From Comamonadaceae bacterium OTU4NAUVB1 (GTDB lineage: Bacteria; Pseudomonadota; Gammaproteobacteria; Burkholderiales; Burkholderiaceae_C), in the NCBI GenBank assembly GCA_024372625.1, contig CP099605.1, positions 3,129,001 through 3,193,000 on the forward strand: a stretch of DNA of 64,000 nucleotides. Direction: 5' to 3'. Position 1 is the first letter of the stretch; every line of letters begins with the position of its first letter. The position numbers and the translations under genes were made by a program. Of this stretch, positions 19,142-28,102 are shown in pieces. The notes below the pieces were generated by a model. The model was given only the letters and a program-made list of their open reading frames with translations, was not told the DNA's origin and ran no database searches.

Positions 19142-19774
19142 CTAGCCCGCGCGGAGATGGCGGGCGACGAGATTCTTGAGGAGCGGCAATTGTCCGTGAA
19201 AGAAATGACCGCCCCCGGGGACGACTGTGACAGGAAGTGACTGCGGGCGCGCCCAGTCCATGAGGGCCGACAGCGCGACCGTGTCGTCGGCCTCGCCGTG
19301 CACGGCCAGCGTGCGCTCCAGCGCGTCGGCCGGCAGCGGCGGCGGGACCACGCGCGCGACGCTGGCGCCCACCAGCGCGATCTGGCGCACCTCGCGCGCG
19401 TCCCACAGCGTCTGCAGGGCGTTGATCGCGACGAAGGCGCCGAAGGAGAAGCCGGCGATGGCCAGCGCGCCGTCCGGCGCGACCTGCGCGACGACGCCAC
19501 GGTAGTCCTCGGTCTCGCCGCGCCCCTCGTCGTGCGTGCCTGCGCTGGCGCCGACGCCCCGGAAGTTGAAGCGCACCGCCGTCCAGCCGGTGGACACGAA
19601 GGCGCGCGCCAGGGTCTGCACGACCTTGTTGTCCATCGTGCCGCCGAACAGCGGATGCGGATGGGCGATGACGGCGACGCCGCGCGAGGGCGTGCCCTCG
19701 GGCGGCCGGTCGCGCAGCGCCTCGATGACGCCGGCGGCGCCGTCGAGGCGAAGTTTCTCGGTCTGGGAATTCAT
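19142..19774 (-). CDS. alpha/beta hydrolase (dienelactone-hydrolase-like, small)
   Basis: This 210-residue cytoplasmic alpha/beta hydrolase has the oxyanion region AHPHPLFGGTMDNKV, the nucleophile elbow GFSFG (S110), an acid near HGEADDTV and the catalytic histidine in GGGHFFHG. The HPHPxxGGxMxNKVV pattern marks a compact group of esterase-like proteins of unknown substrate. It lies 26 bases upstream of the carboxypeptidase gene on the same strand, with no evident functional link. Confidence 0.88.
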   Translation of the reverse strand: MNSQTEKLRLDGAAGVIEALRDRPPEGTPSRGVAVIAHPHPLFGGTMDNKVVQTLARAFVSTGWTAVRFNFRGVGASAGTHDEGRGETEDYRGVVAQVAPDGALAIAGFSFGAFVAINALQTLWDAREVRQIALVGASVARVVPPPLPADALERTLAVHGEADDTVALSALMDWARPQSLPVTVVPGGGHFFHGQLPLLKNLVARHLRAG

Positions 19775-19820
19775 GGGCGTCGTCCGTCGCAGCGTGGGGT
19801 CCTGGCCGTTGCCGCCGGCT

Positions 19821-20201
19821 TCACCGGCCCACGTCCGGTGGCAGCACGAGCCGCTCCACGACGCGGCCGTGCTTCAGGTGCGACTCGACGATCTCGTCGA
19901 TGTCGTCCCCGTCGACGAAGGTGTACCAGACCGCCTCCGGATAGACCACGGCGACCGGGCCGCCCGCGCAGCGGTCCAGGCAACCGGCCTTGTTGACGCG
20001 CACCTTGCCCGCGCCCGACAGGCCCGCTTCCTTGACGCGCGACTTGCAGCGGTCGAAACCGTTCTGCGCGTCGTGCAGGGCGCACGAGTCCTCGCCACCC
20101 TTGCGCTCGTTCAGGCAGAAGAAGATGTGGCGCTCGTAATAGCCGGGCGCGCCGGGCGTCGGCGCGGTGGCCACGGGGGAAGAGGCGGGAGTGGAAGGCA
20201 T
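19821..20201 (-). CDS. thioredoxin-like [2Fe-2S] ferredoxin
   Basis: This 126-residue protein matches the thioredoxin-fold [2Fe-2S] ferredoxin family. Cysteines lie at positions 29, 40, 52, 74 and 78, and the cluster ligands probably include C29, C40, C74 and C78 (HIFFCLNERKGG and KAGCLDRCAGGPV). It would carry electrons in the cytoplasm; the partner is unknown. The first 18 or so residues are a proline/alanine/threonine-rich extension. The gene lies between VanZ and hydrolase genes on the same strand, 9 bases after VanZ. Confidence 0.9.
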   Translation of the reverse strand: MPSTPASSPVATAPTPGAPGYYERHIFFCLNERKGGEDSCALHDAQNGFDRCKSRVKEAGLSGAGKVRVNKAGCLDRCAGGPVAVVYPEAVWYTFVDGDDIDEIVESHLKHGRVVERLVLPPDVGR

Positions 20202-20210
20202 CGATCGATT

Positions 20211-21326
20211 CTAGGTTTGGCGCGGACGCCGGGACAGCGCCGCGAGGACGTAGCCCAGCGTCGCGAAGGGCCAGAGCCAGCCGACCCACTGGGCCAGGCC
20301 GTGGAAGCGGATGAAGCGCCCCTGCTCCCAGCGGGCCAGCGTTTCGGCGAAGTAGGCGCTCTCGGGCGCCTGGTTGAGCAGGCCCAGGTGCAGCGCCAGG
20401 GCCAGCAGCAGCAGGGCCGCGCAGAGTCGGCGCGGGGCACCCAGCAGCGCCGCGCCCGCCAGCGCCGCGGCGGCGATGCCGACCTGCACCGGCGGACTGA
20501 GCCAGGCCCAGGCGTGCTCGGGCCCGTAGCTCAGCGCCGCCGACAGCGCGCTCGCGGCGACCCCGGCCGACAGCGTCAGTGCCAGCACGACCGCGCGGCG
20601 CGACGCCGAGCGCGTCACCATGAACGCGAGCAGGCACGGCACCAGCGCGCCCAGCATCACGCACAGCAGTTCCACGCCCGGCACCAGTGGCTCCAGCTCG
20701 AACTGGCGCACCGGCAGCCAGTCGATGAACGGCGTGTCGAGCAGCCACTCCGCGATCGCCGTCTCCAGCCGCTCGAAGACCTGGCCCAGCCCGAAGGTCA
20801 CCGCCGCCGGGAACAGCAGCGCGACCGGCCACAGCGCCAGCAGCACCAGCGCACCGCTGGCGTCCGGGACGAACCAGTGCGAGCGCACGCGGCTCCAGCG
20901 CGCGACGGCGCCGGCGCGCTCCAGCCCGGCGGCCAGCGCCGCGCCGGCGAAGGTGCCGGCGGCGTTGAGCGCCAGGTCGACGTTGGAGGGAATGCGCACC
21001 GGCAGGTAGCTCTGCAGCGTCTCCATGGCGAAGGACACCGCGGCGCCGGCGAGGGTGGCGCGCAGCACCGCCTGCGACACGCCGGCGTGCGGGCGCGTGC
21101 GCAGCACCGTCAGCGCGGCGAGGAACCCCATCGGCACGTAGCCCGCGACGTTGATGCCGAAGTCGAAGCCGGTCCAGTACCGGGGCCACGGCGCCGCCAG
21201 GTAGGCCCAGGGAGCGATGCCCTGGTCACGCCAGTCCGCGAACGGGTAGAGACTCGCATAGGCGATCAGCGCCGCGTAGGCGAGCGTCAGTGGCAATGCG
21301 GCGGAGACGAGGCGCGGCAGCTTCAC
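20211..21326 (-). CDS. VanZ family membrane protein
   Basis: This 371-residue integral membrane protein has many hydrophobic segments. The N-terminal half shows VanZ-family features: LYPFADWRDQG, FDFGINVAGYVPMGFLAAL and the SYLPVRIPSNVDLALNAAG region with its conserved polar residues. Related proteins are named for a teicoplanin-resistance protein, but the general function is unknown. The start is a GTG at 21326. It is 59 bases after hemJ, and the gap contains a 7-bp GC inverted repeat at 21339-21360 without a T-run. Confidence 0.85.
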   Translation of the reverse strand: MKLPRLVSAALPLTLAYAALIAYASLYPFADWRDQGIAPWAYLAAPWPRYWTGFDFGINVAGYVPMGFLAALTVLRTRPHAGVSQAVLRATLAGAAVSFAMETLQSYLPVRIPSNVDLALNAAGTFAGAALAAGLERAGAVARWSRVRSHWFVPDASGALVLLALWPVALLFPAAVTFGLGQVFERLETAIAEWLLDTPFIDWLPVRQFELEPLVPGVELLCVMLGALVPCLLAFMVTRSASRRAVVLALTLSAGVAASALSAALSYGPEHAWAWLSPPVQVGIAAAALAGAALLGAPRRLCAALLLLALALHLGLLNQAPESAYFAETLARWEQGRFIRFHGLAQWVGWLWPFATLGYVLAALSRRPRQT

Positions 21327-21385
21327 GCGGGAGGATCCGGGACGGACACGGCGCCGTCCCCGTGAGGGTCAGGACTTCCTTGGCA

Positions 21386-21814
21386 TCAGAACGGCTTGAC
21401 GACCACCAGCACGACGATGGCCAGCAGCAGCACCACCGGCACCTCGTTGTACCAGCGGAACCAGCGCTCGCTGCGCTGGCTGGTGCCGTTGGAGAAGCGC
21501 CGCAGCAGCACGCCGCAGCTGTGGTGATAGCCCACCACCAGCAGCACCAGCGCGAGCTTGGCATGCATCCAGCCGCTGCCCGGCCCGCGCCCGATGCCGT
21601 AGACGCCCCACAGCCACAGGCCGAGTCCCAGGGCGGGCACGGCGAGGACGGTCGTGAAGCGCAGCAGCCGGCGCGCCATCAGCAGCAGACGCGCGCGCTC
21701 GGCGACGGAGCCGGCGGGCACCTGCGCCAGATTGACGAAGATGCGCGGCAGGTAGAACAGGCCGGCGAACCAGCTGGCGATGAAAACGATGTGAAGCGAC
21801 TTGATCCAGAGCAT
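21386..21814 (-). CDS. hemJ: protoporphyrinogen IX oxidase, HemJ type
   Basis: HemJ is the membrane enzyme that oxidises protoporphyrinogen IX to protoporphyrin IX, the penultimate step of heme synthesis in bacteria lacking HemG and HemY. The 142-residue protein has four hydrophobic segments. It also has the conserved early histidine H8 (LWIKSLHIVFIASWFAGLFY) and the lysine in GWMHAKLALVLLVVGYHH. It matches the family length. Its placement across a short gap from hemB supports the assignment. The older family label is UPF0093/CopD-like. Confidence 0.92.
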   Translation of the reverse strand: MLWIKSLHIVFIASWFAGLFYLPRIFVNLAQVPAGSVAERARLLLMARRLLRFTTVLAVPALGLGLWLWGVYGIGRGPGSGWMHAKLALVLLVVGYHHSCGVLLRRFSNGTSQRSERWFRWYNEVPVVLLLAIVVLVVVKPF

Positions 21815-21878
21815 CGCGGCAGTTTAGTGGGCCGACGTGACGCTTCCCCGCACCCGTCGACGGCCCCGGCCGATGGGC

Positions 21879-21910
21879 AAAAAAAAAGCCCGACGCAGAC
21901 ACGTCGGGCT
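21879..21910 (-). terminator. rho-independent terminator upstream of hemJ
   Basis: A perfect 9-bp stem (21887-21895 with 21902-21910) and 6-base loop are followed on the minus strand by nine T. No protein gene ends here on this strand. The terminator therefore implies a short non-coding transcript starting between here and hemB. Confidence 0.92.
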
Positions 21911-21982
21911 GGGAAGCCCTTTTGCTGTCACACATCAAGGCACCCGCTCAGGGAGGAAAAGCGGGGAGCGGCAAGCCGCCCG
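21879..21982 (-). ncRNA. candidate small RNA between hemJ and hemB (anti-hemB-like)
   Basis: A promoter-like element and a strong terminator on the minus strand bracket about 104 bases with no supported ORF. The predicted RNA has three hairpins. The first has a stable CUUG tetraloop (about 21967-21980). The second is CCCGCU/AGCGGG (21943-21948 with 21960-21965), with an 11-base loop containing CCUCCC, which could pair with Shine-Dalgarno sequences. The third is the terminator. It runs opposite to hemB and stops 65 bases before hemJ. From memory, an RNA class called anti-hemB has been described in this position in Burkholderia. Membership here is unproven without a covariance search. Confidence 0.6.
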
Positions 21983-21988
21983 GCGCGG

Positions 21989-22017
21989 AATTTAACAAAT
22001 ACTTCAGGTTCGATCAA
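21989..22017 (-). promoter_or_regulatory. promoter of the candidate small RNA
   Basis: On the minus strand, -35 TTGATC (22012-22017) and -10 TAAATT (21989-21994) are separated by exactly 17 bases. The predicted start is near 21982. The element lies in an AT-rich pocket that stands out from the GC-rich surroundings. Confidence 0.65.
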
Positions 22018-22082
22018 CCGTGTTTGTAAGCGTTCATCCGTACAGGATGTCGCCACGCTCGCGGCCGTTGGAACTTCCGTAG

Positions 22083-23165
<1,083 letters not shown>

Positions 23166-23183
23166 GCCGACGCGGCGCGCACC

Positions 23184-24359
23184 GTGCGGATCTTCGAAAT
23201 CCACGGCGCCCGGGTCGACGAGCATCCGACGCTGGCACCGCTCGCCCGGCCCGGCGCCTGCCAGGGCGGGTACCTGTGGCTGTCGCTCACGCGCTCTGAA
23301 CTGCGCGCCGAGCTGGCCCGGGTGCAGCCGGTGCTCGAAGCCCTGTGCGGCACGCAGCTGCTCGACCTGCACGTGAGCGACCTGCTCAACGACCAGCTCC
23401 CCTCGCATTACGACTACACCTCGCTCTACGACGTGCTGGTGCTGCGCCGGCTGGCGGCCGGGGCGCTGGCGGGCACGGGCACCGACGCGACCGGCGACGC
23501 GCCCGCCGCGGCCACCCCGCCGGCGCGTGGCGGCGGCCCGCCCGTGCTGCGGCGCGTGGACACCCGGCCGGTCGGCTTCGCGGTGTTCGATCGCGTGCTG
23601 CTGTCGGTGCACCCGGAGGACGGCGCGGTGCGCGACGCCTACGCGCAGAAGCTGCTGGCCGCCGTGCGCGGCAGCGGCAACGGCGTCCGCGAGGGCGCCG
23701 TGACGCCGGCGCTCGACGCCCGGGCCGTCAGCACGCGCATTCCCACCAGCCCGGCCGACCTCATGCTGCGCCTGGCCAACCAGATCGTCGACGGCTACCT
23801 CGACCTGCGGCGCCAGCTGACCCGGCAGCTCGACCACTGGCAGGCCGAACTCATCGACCCCAAGAGCCGCTTCACCAACTGGAGCGCCCTGATGGACGCG
23901 CGCCAGTCGCTGCACCACCTCGACGAGATCTGCGAGGACCAGCGCGCCGCGTTGCAGGACTGGATCGACGCCCTGGAGACCCTGCCCCAGCCCGACTCGC
24001 CCGGCGACGCGCGCGAGCGCGAACTGGTGCTGGTGCGCAGCCGCGACGTGCTCGAGCACATCGAGCGCGTCGTCCACCACGTGCGCCGGCTCGAGCAGAA
24101 CGCCGAGACCGCCGTGCAGATGCACTTCAGCGTCCAGAGCCACCGCACCAATGACATCATGCGGGTGCTCACCGTGCTGACGGCCGTCTTCCTGCCGCTC
24201 AACCTGATCGCCGGCATCTTCGGGATGAACTTCGAGTTCATTCCGCTGGTGCACAAGGCCGATGGGTTCTGGATCGCGATGGGGTCGATGGGCGTGACCG
24301 CGTTCGGGCTGGTGGCGCTGTTCTGGCGCAAGCGCTACCTGGCGCGCACGGCACGCTGA
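23184..24359 (+). CDS. CorA-family divalent cation transporter
   Basis: This 391-residue protein has a long cytoplasmic N-terminal domain and two C-terminal membrane helices. The pore signature GMN (from residue 347, FGMNFEFIPL) lies at the end of the first helix. CorA proteins form pentameric Mg2+ (sometimes Co2+, Ni2+ or Zn2+) channels in the cytoplasmic membrane. The start is a GTG at 23184, 18 bases after hemB, so it is probably co-transcribed. A variable alanine/proline-rich insert lies near residues 90-115 (TPPARGGGPPVLRR). Confidence 0.9.
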   Translation: MRIFEIHGARVDEHPTLAPLARPGACQGGYLWLSLTRSELRAELARVQPVLEALCGTQLLDLHVSDLLNDQLPSHYDYTSLYDVLVLRRLAAGALAGTGTDATGDAPAAATPPARGGGPPVLRRVDTRPVGFAVFDRVLLSVHPEDGAVRDAYAQKLLAAVRGSGNGVREGAVTPALDARAVSTRIPTSPADLMLRLANQIVDGYLDLRRQLTRQLDHWQAELIDPKSRFTNWSALMDARQSLHHLDEICEDQRAALQDWIDALETLPQPDSPGDARERELVLVRSRDVLEHIERVVHHVRRLEQNAETAVQMHFSVQSHRTNDIMRVLTVLTAVFLPLNLIAGIFGMNFEFIPLVHKADGFWIAMGSMGVTAFGLVALFWRKRYLARTAR

Positions 24360-24382
24360 GCGGCGACGCGCCACCACGCCGC

Positions 24383-25291
24383 ATGGACACGCTCGAACTG
24401 CTGAAGACCTTCCGCGACGTCGCCGAACAGGGCAGCTTCTCGCGCGCCGCCACACGCCTGGGCCTGGCCCGGGCGACCGTGAGCAAGTACGTGGCCGAGC
24501 TGGAGACGCGCCTGGGCGTGCGGCTGCTCAACCGGTCGACGCGCTCGGTCAGCCTGACCGATGCCGGCGCGCTGCTGCTCGAGCGCAGCGGCCCGGTCAT
24601 GGAGATGCTGAGCCTGACGCGCGACGAACTCCAGGCGCACGCGAGCCGCCCGACCGGGCGGCTGCGCATCTCGGCGCCGCACGGCATGGGCCAGGGCGAC
24701 CTGCCGCGCCTGCTGGCCCGCTTCATGGGCCACTACCCGGAGGTGCACCTGAGCCTGCACCTGAGCAACCGCACGGTCGACATGGCCGAGGAGGCGGTGG
24801 ACCTGGCCCTGCGCTTCGGCCCGGTCGCCGACGAGAACCTGATCGTGCGCAAGCTCCGGCAGGTGCCGCTGGTGGTGTGCGCCTCGCCCCGGTACTGGAA
24901 GCAGCACGGCGTGCCGACGCAGCCGGACGACCTGGCGCGGCACGACGCGCTCACCTACTCGCGCCTGGGGCCGAATCCGCACTGGCGCTTCGAGGTCGAC
25001 GGCCGGCCCGTCGACGTGCCGCTGAGAAGCCGCATGGACGCCACCGAGCTCGCCCCGCTCATCCAGGTGGCGATGCAGGGCTTCGGCGTGCTCTACGTGC
25101 CGTCGATGCTGGTGCGCTCGCAGATCGACCACGGCGAACTGGTGGCCGTGTTGCAGGGCCACGCGCGCCGCGACATCTGGCTGTCGGCGGCCTACCTCCA
25201 GCGCCGGCACAACAGCGCCGCCCTGCGCGCGCTGCTGGACTTCCTGCAGACCCACCTCGGCGACGCGCCGGCCGCCGCGCGCCCCCGCTGA
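24383..25291 (+). CDS. LysR-family transcriptional regulator
   Basis: This 302-residue LysR regulator has the N-terminal winged helix-turn-helix (residues about 5-60, TFRDVAEQGSFSRAATRLGL then ATVSKYVAELETRLGVRLLN). A periplasmic-binding-protein-like effector domain follows from about residue 90. It would bind DNA as a tetramer and respond to a small molecule. The GRLRISAPHGMG stretch is typical of the group that regulates quinone- or drug-response genes. It starts 23 bases after the CorA-like gene on the same strand and ends at a bidirectional hairpin terminator. Its target is not evident. Confidence 0.93.
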   Translation: MDTLELLKTFRDVAEQGSFSRAATRLGLARATVSKYVAELETRLGVRLLNRSTRSVSLTDAGALLLERSGPVMEMLSLTRDELQAHASRPTGRLRISAPHGMGQGDLPRLLARFMGHYPEVHLSLHLSNRTVDMAEEAVDLALRFGPVADENLIVRKLRQVPLVVCASPRYWKQHGVPTQPDDLARHDALTYSRLGPNPHWRFEVDGRPVDVPLRSRMDATELAPLIQVAMQGFGVLYVPSMLVRSQIDHGELVAVLQGHARRDIWLSAAYLQRRHNSAALRALLDFLQTHLGDAPAAARPR

Positions 25292-25294
25292 AAG

Positions 25295-25335
25295 CACGAA
25301 GCCGGACGGCGCAGGGCGCGCCGTCCGGCTTCGTG
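25295..25335. terminator. bidirectional hairpin between convergent genes
   Basis: A perfect 18-bp inverted repeat (25295-25312 with 25318-25335) with a 5-base loop lies 3 bases after the LysR stop and 50 bases from the end of the convergent small gene. There is only a short T-run on the minus side and none on the plus side. A second 8-bp hairpin follows at 25338-25361 with loop GTCCCGGG. Confidence 0.75.
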
Positions 25336-25384
25336 GACATCCCGTGTCCCGGGACGGGATGCACCCGGTCCGGGAGGGTCTCGA

Positions 25385-25726
25385 TCAGAACACGGAGAAA
25401 CCGTTGCCGCGACCGGCCGGCACACGGCTGTTCACGAACGACGAGGTCTGCATGTTCTGGTAGGGCGCGTGCGCCGCGGCCACGGCACCGGCACGGACGG
25501 CCACGCGGTCCTGGGCCGACGTGCGGGTCGGCACCACGCCGGACATGGCGCTCTGGCGGTAGACGTCCGCGCCATGGGCGGCGGCGATGGCCTGGGCCTG
25601 GGTCTCCGAACGCGACACCACGCTGGTGGTCGGAACGTTGGGCACGTAGTCGTAGACGTCCGCGTGTGCGCCGGCGGTGGCGAGCAGGGCGAATGCGGCG
25701 GTGGCGATGATCTGGGCGGTCTTCAT
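25385..25726 (-). CDS. small secreted protein, DUF4148-like
   Basis: This 113-residue protein has a clear signal peptide (residues 1-21, MKTAQIIATAAFALLATAGA) with cleavage near AHA-D. The mature part is low in complexity, with repeated alanine/serine/threonine and two similar segments: SRSETQAQAIAAAHGADVYR and SAQDRVAVRAGAVAAAHAPY. Paralogues of this kind are common in Comamonadaceae and are often misnamed as helicases. The family resembles DUF4148 and its role is unknown. The ATG at 25726 was chosen for the signal peptide. The upstream extension has unlike codon use. Confidence 0.8.
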   Translation of the reverse strand: MKTAQIIATAAFALLATAGAHADVYDYVPNVPTTSVVSRSETQAQAIAAAHGADVYRQSAMSGVVPTRTSAQDRVAVRAGAVAAAHAPYQNMQTSSFVNSRVPAGRGNGFSVF

Positions 25727-25833
25727 GTTCGGCTCTCTTCTTTGGGGTTTGTCAGGCTTGCCTCGGATGCCAGCCTGTGCATGGAATTCTGAGCGCGATC
25801 GACGTCGCCAACCGCCCCGGAGCGCGACCACGG

Positions 25834-25852
25834 TGTTCACGAAACACGAACA
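25834..25852. other. inverted repeat upstream of the DUF4148-like gene
   Basis: TGTTC (25834-25838) and GAACA (25848-25852) form an inverted repeat with a 9-base spacer. It lies about 110 bases before the start of the minus-strand secreted protein and 27 bases past the end of the dienelactone hydrolase. It could be a repressor site or part of a promoter region. No matching regulator is identified, so this is a weak call. Confidence 0.25.
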
Positions 25853-25878
25853 ATCCGCCGCCGCTGCGGCCCCCCCGA

Positions 25879-26562
25879 TCAGCCGACGTGCCGACGGAAG
25901 AACGCCAGGGTGCGCTCCCCGGCGAGCGTCGCCGCCTCGGCATCGTGCGAGCCGCGCTGGTCGCAGTTGAAGCCGTGGTCGGCGGCGTAGACGTGCACCT
26001 CGACCTCCGGATGCGCCACCTTGAAGGCCTCGACCGTGTCGACGGGAATCCAGTGGTCGCGTTCGCCGAAGTGCGCCAGCACCGGCACCTTCGGCTGGCG
26101 CGCCGATTCCTCGGGCGTGGTCATGCCGCCACCGTAGTAGGGCACGGCCGCCGCCAGGCCCGACACCGACGCCGCGGCGCGCCAGGTCAGCAGGCCGCCC
26201 CAGCAGAAACCCACGATGCCGACCTTGCCCGCGCGCGCCGCGTAGTCGACGGCCGCCTGCACGTCCTGCAGCACGCCGGGCGCGGGCAGCGCCTCGACGG
26301 CCGCCTTCAGGGCGGAGCCGGCCTGCATGTCGTCGCCGGTGTAGCCGAGCTCGACGCCGGGCTTCACGCGGTGGAACGTGGCCGGCGCCACCGCCAGGTA
26401 GCCCGCGGCCGCGTAGCCGTCGGCCACCGAGCGGATGTGCGAATTGACGCCGAAGATCTCCTGCAGCACGACGATCGCACCCCGGGGCTGCCCGGCCGGT
26501 TCGGCCACGTAGGCGGGGAATCGGTGGCCGTCCTTGGCGTCGAGGTCGATGGATTGGCTCAT
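25879..26562 (-). CDS. dienelactone hydrolase family protein
   Basis: This 227-residue alpha/beta hydrolase has a cysteine nucleophile. The dienelactone hydrolase triad is visible as C120 in IVGFCWGG, the aspartate in FGERDHWIP and the histidine in YAADHGFNC. Classical members open dienelactones in chlorocatechol degradation, but many act on other esters or lactones. The start ATG at 26562 gives MSQSIDLDAKDGHRFPAYVA. It lies downstream of the DsbA-fold isomerase gene on the same strand, with an 85-base gap. A short pathway is possible but not shown. Confidence 0.92.
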   Translation of the reverse strand: MSQSIDLDAKDGHRFPAYVAEPAGQPRGAIVVLQEIFGVNSHIRSVADGYAAAGYLAVAPATFHRVKPGVELGYTGDDMQAGSALKAAVEALPAPGVLQDVQAAVDYAARAGKVGIVGFCWGGLLTWRAAASVSGLAAAVPYYGGGMTTPEESARQPKVPVLAHFGERDHWIPVDTVEAFKVAHPEVEVHVYAADHGFNCDQRGSHDAEAATLAGERTLAFFRRHVG

Positions 26563-26647
26563 GGTCTTGGGTCTCCTGGAAGATGGGGAAGGAAGGGCGT
26601 CGGAAAGAAGGAAGAGGTGCATGGAAGGAGCCTCCGGGCGCCGGCGT

Positions 26648-27256
26648 TCAGGCCCGCGCCCGGAGCGCCCGCTCGACGAAGTCGAGCCGGTCCTGGCCCC
26701 AGAAGATCTCGCCCTCGACCACGTAGCTCGGCGCGCCGAACACCTTGGCCTCGATGGCCTGGCGGGTGTAGTCGTCGTAGCGCTCCTGCACGGCCTGGCT
26801 GTGCGCCTGCTCGGTGCGGCGCGCGTCGAGGCCGCACTCCGCGGCGATGGCCTCGAGCACCGCCGGGTCGCCGATGTTGCGCTCCTGCACCCACACGGCG
26901 GCGAAGATCGCCCCGCACAGCGCCATCGCGGCCTCGGTGCCGTCGTGCAGGTCGGCGGCGATGATGAGCCTGGAGGCGTCGTCGCCGGCGACCGGGAAGA
27001 ACTTGGGCTGCGGGTTGATCGGCAGGTCCAGGTGCCGCGAGAAGCGCGCCATCTCGACCAGGCGGTAGGCCTGGCGCTGCGGCGCGCGCTTGCCCAGCGG
27101 CAGCCCGCCCGACACCGGGAACACGGCGCCCAGGTCGACCGGCCGCACGCGCACCTCGGCGCCGGCGCGCCGCGCGATGTCGGCGAAGCGCGCGTGGCCC
27201 AGGTAGGTCCAGGGGCTCTGCGGCGTGAAGTAGTAGTCGACGGTGGTGCGTGTCAT
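26648..27256 (-). CDS. 2-hydroxychromene-2-carboxylate isomerase / DsbA-family thioredoxin-fold protein
   Basis: This 202-residue protein has the DsbA-like fold of the HCCA isomerase/kappa-class GST group. It has the YYFTPQSPWTYLGHARFADI start, with the serine position used to bind glutathione in place of a CxxC. The C-terminal FGAPSYVVEGEIFWGQDRLD is conserved across the group. Members isomerise 2-hydroxychromene-2-carboxylate in naphthalene degradation, but the substrate here is unknown. It is divergent from the SDR gene. Confidence 0.88.
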   Translation of the reverse strand: MTRTTVDYYFTPQSPWTYLGHARFADIARRAGAEVRVRPVDLGAVFPVSGGLPLGKRAPQRQAYRLVEMARFSRHLDLPINPQPKFFPVAGDDASRLIIAADLHDGTEAAMALCGAIFAAVWVQERNIGDPAVLEAIAAECGLDARRTEQAHSQAVQERYDDYTRQAIEAKVFGAPSYVVEGEIFWGQDRLDFVERALRARA

Positions 27257-27330
27257 GCGATCGCTCCTCGGGTGATGTAATCCGGACGGGGTTTTTAACT
27301 GACGCGCAGTTTCTGTGCAGGAGGTGGGCT

Positions 27331-28089
27331 TTGGAGACTTCAGGACCGAAAGTGCTTCTGGTGACCGGCGCGAGCCGCGGGATCGGCGCCGCCACCGCGC
27401 GGCTCGCCGCGCGCCGGGGCTGGGCCGTGGCGGTGAACTACGCCAGCAACTCCCTGGCCGCCGACGAGGTCGTGCGCGCCATCCGCGCCGAGGGCGGCAC
27501 GGCCATCGCGGTGGCGGCGGACGTCGGCGACGAGGCGCAGGTGATGGCCATGTACGAGCGGATCGACGCCAAGCTCGGCCCGCTGGGCGGGCTGGTCAAC
27601 AACGCCGGCGTGGTCGATCGCACGTCGCGCGTCGACGCCATGGACGTGGCGCGCCTGGAACGCATGCTGCGCATCAACGTCGTGGGCAGCTTCGTCTGCG
27701 CGCGCGAGGCGGTGCGGCGCATGAGCACCGCGCACGGCGGCGCGGGCGGCTCGATCGTCAACCTCTCCAGCGTCGCGGCGCGCCTGGGCGCTCCCGGGCA
27801 GTACGTCGACTACGCCGCCAGCAAGGGCGCGATCGACACCTTCACCGTCGGCCTGGCCAAGGAGGTGGCCGACGAGGGCATCCGCGTGAACGCCGTGCGT
27901 CCCGGCCTCATCGACACCGAGATCCACGCCTCGGGCGGCCTGCCCCGGCGCGCCTTCGACCTGGCGCCCACCGTGCCGATGAAGCGCGTCGGCCGCGCCG
28001 AGGAGATCGCCACGGCGATCGTCTGGCTGCTCTCGGACGAGGCGAGCTACACCACGGGCACCCTCCTCGACGTGACCGGAGGCCGCTGA
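27331..28089 (+). CDS. short-chain dehydrogenase/reductase (SDR)
   Basis: This 252-residue SDR oxidoreductase uses NAD(P)(H). The cofactor motif is VTGASRGIGAA (residues 11-21), followed by NNAGV. The catalytic serine lies in VNLSSVAARL, and Y161 and K165 lie in DYAASKG. The C-terminal SYTTGTLLDVTGGR is typical of glucose/3-oxoacyl reductase-like SDRs. I chose the TTG at 27331 because an AGGAGG Shine-Dalgarno (27319-27324) stands 6 bases before it. Starts further upstream would overlap the divergent gene. The substrate is unknown. Confidence 0.92.
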   Translation: METSGPKVLLVTGASRGIGAATARLAARRGWAVAVNYASNSLAADEVVRAIRAEGGTAIAVAADVGDEAQVMAMYERIDAKLGPLGGLVNNAGVVDRTSRVDAMDVARLERMLRINVVGSFVCAREAVRRMSTAHGGAGGSIVNLSSVAARLGAPGQYVDYAASKGAIDTFTVGLAKEVADEGIRVNAVRPGLIDTEIHASGGLPRRAFDLAPTVPMKRVGRAEEIATAIVWLLSDEASYTTGTLLDVTGGR

Positions 28090-28102
28090 GGACGCGCCGT
28101 CG

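Noticed and set aside
25752..25943. Short minus-strand frame between the DUF4148-like and dienelactone hydrolase genes
   Set aside because: It overlaps the end of the hydrolase gene, has no start with a ribosome site, and has the Arg/Pro-rich look of non-coding GC-rich DNA.
27250..27330. Upstream extension of the SDR gene to an earlier start
   Set aside because: The extension overlaps the 5' end of the divergent isomerase gene and lacks a ribosome site. The TTG at 27331 has AGGAGG at ideal spacing.
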